Of a stretch of DNA of 61,870 nt, positions 42,217 to 48,754 are shown piece by piece. The translations under genes were made by a program, and so were the position numbers. Source of the stretch: JBOGXB01 sp050694215 (lineage in GTDB: Bacteria; Actinomycetota; CADDZG01; WHSQ01); NCBI GenBank assembly GCA_050694215.1, contig JBOGXB010000003.1, forward strand, positions 1 to 61,870. The letters are read 5' to 3'. Each line of letters starts with the position of its first letter. Within the stretch, counting starts at the first letter, position 1. The notes under the pieces are model-generated. The model ran no database searches and had not been told where the DNA came from. It saw nothing but the letters and a program-made list of their open reading frames with translations.

Positions 42217-43139
42217 AGGCCATGGAGGGCGTGCCGTTCTTCATCGTCGGCTCGGCCCGCTCCGGCACGACCCTTCTGCGACTCATGTTGAACGCGCATC
42301 CCGAGGTCGCCGTCCCACCGGAGTCGCGCTTCATCGCGGAGCTCTGGACCGGGCGGGACGAGGTGAAGGTCGACGAGCTGCTGGCAAAGATCGGCGGAAG
42401 CAAGCGCTTTCGGGCCTGGGACCTCCCGATAGCCGCGGTGAAACAAGAGCTCGACGACAAGACCTTCGCTCCCTACACGGAAGTCATCGAGGCTGCTTAC
42501 CACGCATACGGGCGTGTTCGGGGCAAGCGCCGGTGGGGTGACAAGACTCCTCGCTACGTGAGGCACATCCCGTTGCTCGCCGCGCTATGGCCCGCCGCCC
42601 GTTTCATCCACCTGATCCGAGACGGACGCGATGTTGCGTTGTCCTATGCCGACGTGCCCTTCGGCCCCAAGAACGTGGCGACGGCTGCAAAATTGTGGTC
42701 GGCGCGAGTGCAGGCCGGCCTTCGAGATGGCCGCGCCCTCGGAGGCAAGCACTACCTCGAGATCAACTACGAAGATCTGGTGGAAGACGCGGAGGGCGAG
42801 ACCAGGGACCTGTGCGACTTCTTGGAGCTCGATTTCGACCCGGGGATGCTGGAGTACACGGAAGGAGCAGGAGGAGCCGTCCTCTCCCGCGCGGCGATGT
42901 ACAACCCCCACGTCACGCAGCCACCCAAGCCCAAGCTGCGTTCGTGGGAAGAGTCCATGCCCGACGACCAGGTCGAGATCTTCGAAGCCGTCGCGGGTGA
43001 TGTTCTCTCGGAGCTGGGTTACGGTCGGCGCTTCCCGGCTCCTTCCGCCGTCGCGAGGGCCAAGGCCTTCCTGGGGAGCAAGGGCCTCCCCGTGGGCAGG
43101 CTGAGGACCTCTGGGGGTCGCGTTCGGATCGAGTCCTAG
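42213..43139 (+). CDS. Sulfotransferase family protein
   Basis: The 308-residue protein has the PAPS-binding P-loop-like motif FIVGSARSGTTLLRLMLNAH near residue 13 and the 3'-phosphate-binding segment FIHLIRDGRDVALSYADVPF, with a downstream LEINYEDLVED. This is the tyrosylprotein/glycan sulfotransferase-like group. It moves sulfate from PAPS to a hydroxyl of a glycan, lipid or protein. The GTG start overlaps the preceding stop (GTGA), pairing it with the sulfatase-fold protein. The two 3' ends with the phosphodiester glycosidase gene overlap by four bases. Confidence 0.9.
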   Translation: MKAMEGVPFFIVGSARSGTTLLRLMLNAHPEVAVPPESRFIAELWTGRDEVKVDELLAKIGGSKRFRAWDLPIAAVKQELDDKTFAPYTEVIEAAYHAYGRVRGKRRWGDKTPRYVRHIPLLAALWPAARFIHLIRDGRDVALSYADVPFGPKNVATAAKLWSARVQAGLRDGRALGGKHYLEINYEDLVEDAEGETRDLCDFLELDFDPGMLEYTEGAGGAVLSRAAMYNPHVTQPPKPKLRSWEESMPDDQVEIFEAVAGDVLSELGYGRRFPAPSAVARAKAFLGSKGLPVGRLRTSGGRVRIES

Positions 43140-44533
43140 AGGCGATGTCGGGCTCGGAACTGGTTCACGATTCGCTGCAACGCCCCAGGAAGCGCTTGCG
43201 GCTCTCCGCCCAGCCCCCCGGACGAGAGAGCCTCGAGCATTCCACCCGCAGACGCAGGGTCCGTCGCGGCCGGATCGGGGCCGGTATCGGTCGCGATCTC
43301 TACCGCGGAGCTCGCGCCGAGGACAGCTCCCGTTATGGGAGCTGGTCCGGAATAGAGGCGCGGCTCTGCTTCACGCCTGTCGCGCCCAGGCAACACGAGT
43401 AGGGCTGATGAGACCGCACGCTCGCCGCCTGGATCGGAGGGGCGGTTTACAAGCCGGCCCCTGACGAACATCGTCGTAGAACCTCCCCCGTCCAAGTTCA
43501 GCGCCCATCTCGCCCCGAGACGTCGAAAGAGCTTTGCGAACTGGATTGGAGTCATCCCGACGGAGCGGCGGGGATGCCGTCCGTCCACTGTGACGAACAG
43601 CAGCTTGCCCTCCCGCGTAACTCCCACTCCCGTGCGTGGGTTGCGGTTGCAGAAGGAGGTCGGGCAGTTGGTGGCGGTGATAGCGCCGCCTTCGAGCAGG
43701 GTGGGGTTGCCGGCGATCATGTCCATGACCCCCGTCCATTTGAGAGACCATCTCAGGCGGACGACCTGCTGTCGTACGAGCGCGCGAATGTGGTGGTCGG
43801 CCACCCCGCGCCACGTCGCCGTGAGCACGGTTCCCCCGCGCGCCCGCATACGCTGCTCCCCGCAGCGCGCGGCATCGACGACATAGTCTGTCGTCAAGCC
43901 GCTACCGGATTTAGTCCACGCGCTCGGTCCGACTGGGTAAAGACGCGCCGAGCACGCCCACTTAGGAGACTTGAGATAACTGGTTCCGGTGGGGGTGAGC
44001 GCGGCGATCTCCTTGGGTCCGGGCCGGCCCTCGTTCCACGAATGGATGCGCCATCTGCTGCCCGTATCGAGCACGGTCGCGCTCATCAACATATTCGGCG
44101 AGCCGACGTAGGTGGCGCGCTCGTCGCGAGAAATCGAAAAGGCTCGCTTCCCCATCAGCGGACTCGTCTGCAGGTTGCCGTCTTCCGAGAACAGGCCGAT
44201 GGGGCGCCCCCAGGGAAGACCATACGTACCGTTGGTGGCGGCGATAGCACCGCGCCGCCGGGCCATCGCCGAGGTCCTCTCACTTCCCCGGAGCTCGTTG
44301 TTCGACAGCGCCACGTCGATCGTAAGCCTTGTTCTCGGATCGACCTTGAGCACGCGGATTCGGTTTGGTCCCCACCTGTCCAAGATGCGCGACAGCGTGA
44401 GGCCCCTGGTGATTCGAACCGTTCGTGTGCGATAGCGACTCGACGCCTCTGCCCCGTGGGTGGATTGGCCGGCCGCCAGCGAGACAAGAGCAACAAGGCA
44501 AGCCGCCAATGCTCTGAGGGGTTTTACGAACAT
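43136..44533 (-). CDS. Phosphodiester glycosidase family protein (NAGPA-like), secreted
   Basis: From ATG 44533, preceded by GAGGTTGTGGG, the 465-residue protein has a signal peptide (VKPLRALAACLVALVSLAAG). The NAGPA domain follows: IAATNGTYGLPWGRPIGLF, VTREGKLLFVTVDGR and the hallmark WALNLDGGGSTTMFVRG. In animals NAGPA removes GlcNAc from GlcNAc-phosphodiester-mannose. Bacterial relatives act on exopolysaccharides or phosphodiester-linked sugars. The C-terminal 80 residues are Ala/Gly/Pro-rich and probably flexible. It supports the idea that the surface polymer of this region contains sugar phosphodiesters. Confidence 0.87.
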   Translation of the reverse strand: MFVKPLRALAACLVALVSLAAGQSTHGAEASSRYRTRTVRITRGLTLSRILDRWGPNRIRVLKVDPRTRLTIDVALSNNELRGSERTSAMARRRGAIAATNGTYGLPWGRPIGLFSEDGNLQTSPLMGKRAFSISRDERATYVGSPNMLMSATVLDTGSRWRIHSWNEGRPGPKEIAALTPTGTSYLKSPKWACSARLYPVGPSAWTKSGSGLTTDYVVDAARCGEQRMRARGGTVLTATWRGVADHHIRALVRQQVVRLRWSLKWTGVMDMIAGNPTLLEGGAITATNCPTSFCNRNPRTGVGVTREGKLLFVTVDGRHPRRSVGMTPIQFAKLFRRLGARWALNLDGGGSTTMFVRGRLVNRPSDPGGERAVSSALLVLPGRDRREAEPRLYSGPAPITGAVLGASSAVEIATDTGPDPAATDPASAGGMLEALSSGGLGGEPQALPGALQRIVNQFRARHRL

Positions 44534-44732
44534 CCCACAACCTCGACACCGTCGGCCATCGGGTTTAGCGCCCGACGACGGGAAGGATGTGACCTCGCGG
44601 CGAGGGCGGGAACTCCCAACTGAACCAAAGGCTTCCTCATTGCGCAAAGAGACCGCGCCATGAAGCAGCGCACAAGTGGGTTCCGTCGAAAGTGCCGACC
44701 TCGCCTTGGTTGGAGCTGCGGATCACGAACAA

Positions 44733-45089
44733 TCACCGGTCGTTGATCTCCTCACGGACGCGCCGCGGCAGGGTGTCCACGACGAGGTCGTATGAGTCGT
44801 CGACCCATTCGAGGACGTGCTTGCCCTGGACCGTTCCGTCCAGTGTCACCGTATTCCAGTGTCGCTTGTTCAGGTGATAACCGGGCCTCACCGACTCGTA
44901 CGACTCCCGGAGAACGATGGCGATCTCGGGCTCACACTTGAGGCTGACCGTAAGCGGCTCCGCGTCCTCGGCGATGATTGCGAACATCTTCGCGCCCACC
45001 TTCACAACCAGCGCGCCGGGTCCAAACGGATGGCTCTCGGTGGCACCAGGCTTCGCAAGGCAGTAGGTGAGCAATTCCTTGAGGTCCAT
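44733..45089 (-). CDS. MmcQ/YjbR-family protein
   Basis: The 118-residue protein matches the YjbR fold: YCLAKPGATESHPFGPGALV, KVGAKMFAIIAED, SLKCEPEIAIVLRESYESV, then GYHLNKRHWNTVTLDGTV and WVDDSYDLVVDTLP. The family has a DNA-binding-like fold but no firmly known role. A TATACC -10-like element lies six bases before the ATG; GAGGG there could also act as ribosome-binding site. The 199-base stretch upstream, toward the phosphodiester glycosidase, holds no gene I can support. Confidence 0.87.
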   Translation of the reverse strand: MDLKELLTYCLAKPGATESHPFGPGALVVKVGAKMFAIIAEDAEPLTVSLKCEPEIAIVLRESYESVRPGYHLNKRHWNTVTLDGTVQGKHVLEWVDDSYDLVVDTLPRRVREEINDR

Positions 45090-45095
45090 CCCTCA

Positions 45096-45101
45096 GGTAT
45101 A
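45096..45101 (-). promoter_or_regulatory. Candidate -10 element (TATACC) of the YjbR-family gene
   Basis: On the minus strand TATACC is followed by six bases and the ATG. It lies in the 28-base gap after clpP, so the gene can be expressed apart from clpP. Confidence 0.35.
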
Positions 45102-45117
45102 GAACCTCGCGCTCCCT

Positions 45118-45780
45118 TCAGTCACCCCTCGAACGGCCGTTGCTCGTGCGTTGGTCCAGGAGCGGGGCGGGATAGGGTTGGAGCGGCCGCAGCCCTCGGG
45201 CCTCGATCACCTCGTCGATCACCCCGTACGCCTTGGCTTCATCCGACGTCATGAAGCGATCTCGGTCGATGTCCTCCTGGATCTGCTCGATGGGCCGACC
45301 CGTGTGATCGGCCACAATCTCGATCATTCGTCGGCGGATCGAGAGGATCTCCTTGGCGTGGATCTCGATATCCGCGGCAGTTCCCTCAAAGCCCGACGAA
45401 CCCTGATGGACCATGATCTTGGCGTTCGGCAGAGCAAAGCGCTTGCCCCTAGTGCCTCCGCACAAGAGGATCGCCGCCATCGACATGGCCATCCCAACGC
45501 AAATCGTCGATACGTCGGGCTTGATGTATTGCATCGTGTCGTAGATCGCAAGCCCGGCGTACGCGCTTCCTCCCGGAGAGTTGACGTACACGCTGATGTC
45601 CTTGTGCGGATCCTCGGACTCGAGGTGCAACAGCTGGGCGACAATGAGATTCGAGAGCTGGTCGTCCACCGGCGTACCGAGCATGACGATCCGGTCTTTG
45701 AGCAGCCTGGAATAGATGTCGAACGACCGCTCGCCGCGGCTCGTCTGCTCGACGACGACGGGGACGAGGTTGGCGTGCAT
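45118..45780 (-). CDS. clpP: ATP-dependent Clp protease proteolytic subunit
   Basis: From ATG 45780, preceded by GGAGGGAG, the 220-residue serine protease has its triad at Ser100 (GMAMSMAA), His125 (AKIMVHQGSSG) and Asp174 (DIDRDRFM), positions close to E. coli ClpP. DISVYVNSPGGSAYAGLAIY is the oxyanion-strand region. It forms the two-ring degradation chamber fed by ClpX or ClpC. No clpX, tig or second clpP is adjacent, so this is an isolated copy. It is divergent from an SRPBCC/ArsR pair across 100 bases containing palindromic sites, which suggests regulation by that ArsR protein. Confidence 0.95.
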   Translation of the reverse strand: MHANLVPVVVEQTSRGERSFDIYSRLLKDRIVMLGTPVDDQLSNLIVAQLLHLESEDPHKDISVYVNSPGGSAYAGLAIYDTMQYIKPDVSTICVGMAMSMAAILLCGGTRGKRFALPNAKIMVHQGSSGFEGTAADIEIHAKEILSIRRRMIEIVADHTGRPIEQIQEDIDRDRFMTSDEAKAYGVIDEVIEARGLRPLQPYPAPLLDQRTSNGRSRGD

Positions 45781-45802
45781 ACGGCTCCCTCCAACGAGTA
45801 AA

Positions 45803-45822
45803 CTGCAACCCACTAGTTGCAG
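45803..45822. promoter_or_regulatory. Palindrome 1 in clpP/SRPBCC divergent promoter, candidate ArsR operator
   Basis: CTGCAAC-N6-GTTGCAG is an exact 7-bp inverted repeat, 22 bases from the clpP ATG. Its core GCAAC-N6-GTTGC recurs 45 bases further along. Confidence 0.65.
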
Positions 45823-45841
45823 AGATAGTAGGGAGTATCTC
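45822..45841. promoter_or_regulatory. Inverted repeat between the two candidate operators
   Basis: GAGATA-N8-TATCTC lies between the two GCAAC palindromes. It is AT-rich and may include promoter elements of either gene or bind a different factor. Confidence 0.35.
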
Positions 45842-45849
45842 ACGGAAAT

Positions 45850-45865
45850 GCAACCGGAGGGTTGC
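45850..45865. promoter_or_regulatory. Palindrome 2 in clpP/SRPBCC divergent promoter, candidate ArsR operator
   Basis: GCAACC-ggag-GGTTGC is an exact inverted repeat in the same GCAAC-N6-GTTGC format as the site at 45803. It lies just upstream of the AAGGAGG ribosome-binding site of the SRPBCC gene. Confidence 0.65.
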
Positions 45866-45880
45866 GCAAGAAGGAGGTCG

Positions 45881-46313
45881 ATGGCGCCGGAGCTGCTCCG
45901 TCGAGAGATCCTGCTGCCCGCCTCCCCGGGTGAGGTCTGGGAGGCCCTCACCGACGGCAGGCAGGTATCCGAGTGGTTCGGTGCGGAGGTCGAGATGGAA
46001 TCGAAGCTCGGAGGACGGGTCCGATTCCGCTGGCGCGACGGAGGCGAGCGCGGCGCGGTGATCGAGGCGTTCGAGGCCGACCGGCTGCTGGTGCTGCGCT
46101 GGTTGCCGTTCGAGAAGGATGCCGATGGGAAAACGAGGAGGCGTCCGAGCACGAAGGTCCTTCACTCTGCGCCCCGGCGAGAGGGGGACGCAGCTTGCCG
46201 TGCAGGAGACTTTTCCGATCCCACCGCAAGAAGAGTCCTTGCCGTCCGAAGCGGTCGATCTGAGGGAGCTAGGACCGGCCGGGCACCACCTGCGAGCCGG
46301 ATCCGCGCGATGA
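45881..46313 (+). pseudogene. SRPBCC (AHSA1-like) protein gene with a frameshift
   Basis: ATG 45881 follows a near-perfect AAGGAGGTCG ribosome-binding site. The N-terminal half reads REILLPASPGEVWEALTDGR, VSEWFGAEVEM and GGRVRFRWRDGG, typical of ArsR-linked START/SRPBCC proteins. At about base 46160 the frame must shift by one: codons before it give TRRRPSTKV and codons after it in the next frame give FTLRPGERGTQLAVQETF, the expected C-terminal strand and helix, ending at TGA 46313 in an ATGA overlap with the regulator gene. The shift could be a real inactivating mutation or an assembly error. Without it the product would be about 144 residues. Confidence 0.75.
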
Positions 46314-46636
46314 CACAAGATCGTATCGACGCGATATTCGGGGCGCTGTCCGATCGGAGCCGCCGGGACGTGATGCGCTACATCTCCGAAGACGGAGAGG
46401 CAAGCGCCTCAGAGCTGGCGGAGCGAATGCCGATCAGCCGCCAAGCCATCGTCAAGCATCTCGCCTCGCTCGCCGAAGCGGGCCTCGTCTCAGGCGAGCG
46501 AGAGGGAAGGCAGGTTCGCTACCGGCTCACCCCCGGCCCCCTCAACGAGGCGATGACGTGGATCACCGAGGTGGGAGCCGAATGGGACGACAGGCTCCGC
46601 GCTCTCGAGCGGGTGCTTCGCAGCCGGCGGCGTTAG
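46310..46636 (+). CDS. ArsR-family winged-helix transcriptional regulator
   Basis: The 108-residue protein has the ArsR/SmtB helix-turn-helix: DAIFGALSDRSRRDVMRYIS, SASELAERMPISRQAIVKHL as recognition helix, and GEREGRQVRYRLTP as wing. No metal-binding Cys pair is present. Such regulators paired with SRPBCC proteins usually repress their own operon. The GCAAC-N6-GTTGC palindromes upstream of the SRPBCC gene are the natural binding sites. Because of the upstream frameshift, ribosomes that do not shift would read straight into this gene in frame, giving an SRPBCC-ArsR fusion of about 250 residues. Confidence 0.9.
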   Translation: MTQDRIDAIFGALSDRSRRDVMRYISEDGEASASELAERMPISRQAIVKHLASLAEAGLVSGEREGRQVRYRLTPGPLNEAMTWITEVGAEWDDRLRALERVLRSRRR

Positions 46637-46647
46637 CCTGGGGGAGA

Positions 46648-47052
46648 TCAGCCCGGCAGGAACGAGAGGCGCACCTTACGGTGAGGGTTGTCCTGGTTGA
46701 AGTCGACGAGGACGATGCTCTGCCAGGCTCCCAGCTCCAGTCGGCCGTCGACGACGGGCAGGGTGAGCGAAGGCGACAAGAACGCGGGCAGGAGATGATC
46801 GGCCCCGTGGCCGGTCGAGCCGTGGCTATGGACCCAGTGGTCGTCGCGGGGCAACAACCGCTCGAGCACCTCCTCGAGGTCGCGTTCTGAGCCAGATCCG
46901 GTCTCCATTAGCGCGAGACCGGCGGTCGCATGCGGGACGAACACGTGGACCACACCCTCCTCACCTACGTCGGCCGCGAACTTCTCGACATCGCGGGTGA
47001 TGTCGAGAAAGCGCGACCGTCCCGTGTCGTATGACCTCGAGTCAGTCTTCAT
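46648..47052 (-). CDS. yjbQ: YjbQ/UPF0047-family protein
   Basis: The 134-residue protein has the family pattern FLDITRDVEKFAADVG, VHVFVPHATAGLALMETGSG, HWVHSHGSTGHGADHLLPAF and GAWQSIVLVDFNQDNPHRKV. The conserved His residues form a putative active site. YjbQ of E. coli has weak thiamine-phosphate-synthase activity; the true role is unclear. It is convergent with the ArsR gene and may be the last gene of the glycopolymer operon, 139 bases after the flippase gene. Confidence 0.9.
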   Translation of the reverse strand: MKTDSRSYDTGRSRFLDITRDVEKFAADVGEEGVVHVFVPHATAGLALMETGSGSERDLEEVLERLLPRDDHWVHSHGSTGHGADHLLPAFLSPSLTLPVVDGRLELGAWQSIVLVDFNQDNPHRKVRLSFLPG

Positions 47053-47182
47053 CGCTCGGATATCTCCGCTCCTCCATCGTCGAGCGGATCAACGGAATGC
47101 CGCGGCGATCTCCTTGGGTTCTCACGACGCCACTTCCCCAACTCGAGCGGGCTCTGCGTATCGCACTCTTGTCGACGGCCAC
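47042..47182 (-). CDS. Possible 46-residue basic peptide
   Basis: A short reading frame starts at GTG 47182, nine bases after the flippase stop, and ends inside the first codons of yjbQ with an 11-base overlap. The product is Arg-rich (VDKSAIRRARSSWGSGVVRT) with no recognised homolog. Its fit between two genes is suggestive, but no ribosome-binding site is clear and it may be chance. Confidence 0.2.
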   Translation of the reverse strand: MAVDKSAIRRARSSWGSGVVRTQGDRRGIPLIRSTMEERRYPSDED

Positions 47183-47191
47183 GCCCGCATC

Positions 47192-48754
47192 CTAGACGCG
47201 GGTGCTTCGGGGGAAGGCTCGCTTGCGTATCAGTTCCCACACATGGCGTTCCTCCGCATCGAGTCCGAGCCCTCTCAAGACGGCGACGAAGGCCGCTGCC
47301 GCAACCACGATGCCGGCGACCTCCAGCCAGACCGTGTCGTCGGCGAAGAGGCTCCACGGGAGCAGCACGGCGGCCCCCGCGATCGTGGCAACAACGGGTT
47401 TGTAGAAGGTAGAACCGAACGGCTGAACGCCGACGAGCAGCTTCGCCTCGATCACACGCGCGCTGTTGACGAGAGCCGTGACTGCCGCGTCGACGAACGC
47501 CATGCCGACCGCGCCGTGATCCGGGACCACCAGCGCGCCCAACCCCGCGTATGCGGCCACAGCCGCTATCGAATTCGCGAAGTTGACCCCCGGCCTGCCG
47601 GTCATCGAGATCACATATCCGGTAGGGCCGGTCCCCGTGTAGAAGATGTTGCCAACGGCGAGGATCGCCACCGCGCTCCCGGCTCCCCTGCCCTCGTTAC
47701 CGGCAAACAGCCGGACGAAGAGGTCCGGCTCGATCATCAGCGCTGCGAACACCGGGAACGAGAACGTCGCGATCCAGCGGTTGATCGTCTGATAGAGCGA
47801 GCCGAGGCGAGCGATCTCGCCCTTCTCGTGGAGGTCGGATACCACGGGTGCCCATATGTTCACGATGCCGCCCAGGAAGACGTTGCCCGGGCCTTGAAGC
47901 GACAGCGCCACCCCGAAGAGCGCCACCTGCTCGTCTGTCGAGGCGAGACCGAGCATCAGGATCCCGAGGCCGAGCGACTGGACGCTCAGCAGCGACGCGC
48001 CGGCCTGAGGAAAGGCGAAGCGCAGCATCGGACCGATACGCGTAACGGGGGGTGCCCGGCGCTCGTCCTCGGAGAGCATGCGGCGGAGGTAGATGCCCGC
48101 GAAGACGGCAGCGATCGCCACACTCACGACGAGTGTCGTGACCGCGCCGGCAACCTCGTAGCCTGCAATCAACAGTCCTACTCCGAGCGCGAAGCGCGCA
48201 GCCGGCTGCACGACGTTGCCGGCCAAGACCGACGGCACCATGGTCTTGTAAGCCTGGGTGCAATAGCGAAGAACCTGGAGCAGCGCGAACAGAGGTACGT
48301 ACGCGGCCCCGATGCGGAGGAAGCGAGCGAAGGCATCCTCGTCGCCGGCGACATCGGCGAAGTATGGAGCCAGCAGATCCGCGCTCACGAGCAGGGCGGC
48401 GAAGACGACCCCCGACGTGATGAGTGCTCCGGCGATGGCGACGCGTGCCGCCCCCTTGACGCCTCCGTGCTCCTTCGCCGCGCGCGCCCGAGTGATGAAG
48501 CGCATGCCCGCGTAGTTGAAGCCTGCCAGGCCCACTTGCCCCCCGACGTTAAGCACCTGTGAGATCTGGCGGTAGACCCCGTACGGAGCCGTACCGAGGT
48601 AGCGGATGGCGAAGGCCTGGAACACGAACAAGAGCCCTCGCTGCGTCACCTGTCCCAGGACCTGAACGGCCCCGCCCTTCGCCACCGTCCGCACATCGGC
48701 GGCAGCCTCGCCCGACAGCCCGTGCTCCCGAATGCTGCCCTCGGGCTCGCTCAC
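47192..48754 (-). CDS. Polysaccharide flippase (Wzx/MATE-like, MurJ/PST superfamily)
   Basis: The 520-residue protein has about fourteen hydrophobic helices. It starts after a 25-residue cytoplasmic tail with VAKGGAVQVLGQVTQRGLLF, the usual first helix of oligosaccharide flippases, and has RYLGTAPYGVYRQISQVLNV in the first loop. It should turn undecaprenyl-PP-linked glycan to the outer leaflet. The GTG at 48754 overlaps the stop of the ligase gene (GTGA). It is placed with a ligase and two anchored phosphatases, as expected for a surface-polymer export module. Confidence 0.88.
   Translation of the reverse strand: MSEPEGSIREHGLSGEAAADVRTVAKGGAVQVLGQVTQRGLLFVFQAFAIRYLGTAPYGVYRQISQVLNVGGQVGLAGFNYAGMRFITRARAAKEHGGVKGAARVAIAGALITSGVVFAALLVSADLLAPYFADVAGDEDAFARFLRIGAAYVPLFALLQVLRYCTQAYKTMVPSVLAGNVVQPAARFALGVGLLIAGYEVAGAVTTLVVSVAIAAVFAGIYLRRMLSEDERRAPPVTRIGPMLRFAFPQAGASLLSVQSLGLGILMLGLASTDEQVALFGVALSLQGPGNVFLGGIVNIWAPVVSDLHEKGEIARLGSLYQTINRWIATFSFPVFAALMIEPDLFVRLFAGNEGRGAGSAVAILAVGNIFYTGTGPTGYVISMTGRPGVNFANSIAAVAAYAGLGALVVPDHGAVGMAFVDAAVTALVNSARVIEAKLLVGVQPFGSTFYKPVVATIAGAAVLLPWSLFADDTVWLEVAGIVVAAAAFVAVLRGLGLDAEERHVWELIRKRAFPRSTRV

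Noticed and set aside
44534..44732. Riboswitch or tRNA in the 199-base gap upstream of the phosphodiester glycosidase
   Set aside because: I looked for c-di-GMP, c-di-AMP, SAM and cobalamin consensus segments and for a tRNA cloverleaf and found none that fit. Several short GC arms exist, as expected by chance.
45881..46636. A natural SRPBCC-ArsR fusion gene
   Set aside because: The missing C-terminal SRPBCC strand is found intact in the neighbouring frame and ends in an ATGA overlap with the regulator. A frameshift in a two-gene operon is therefore simpler than a fusion.
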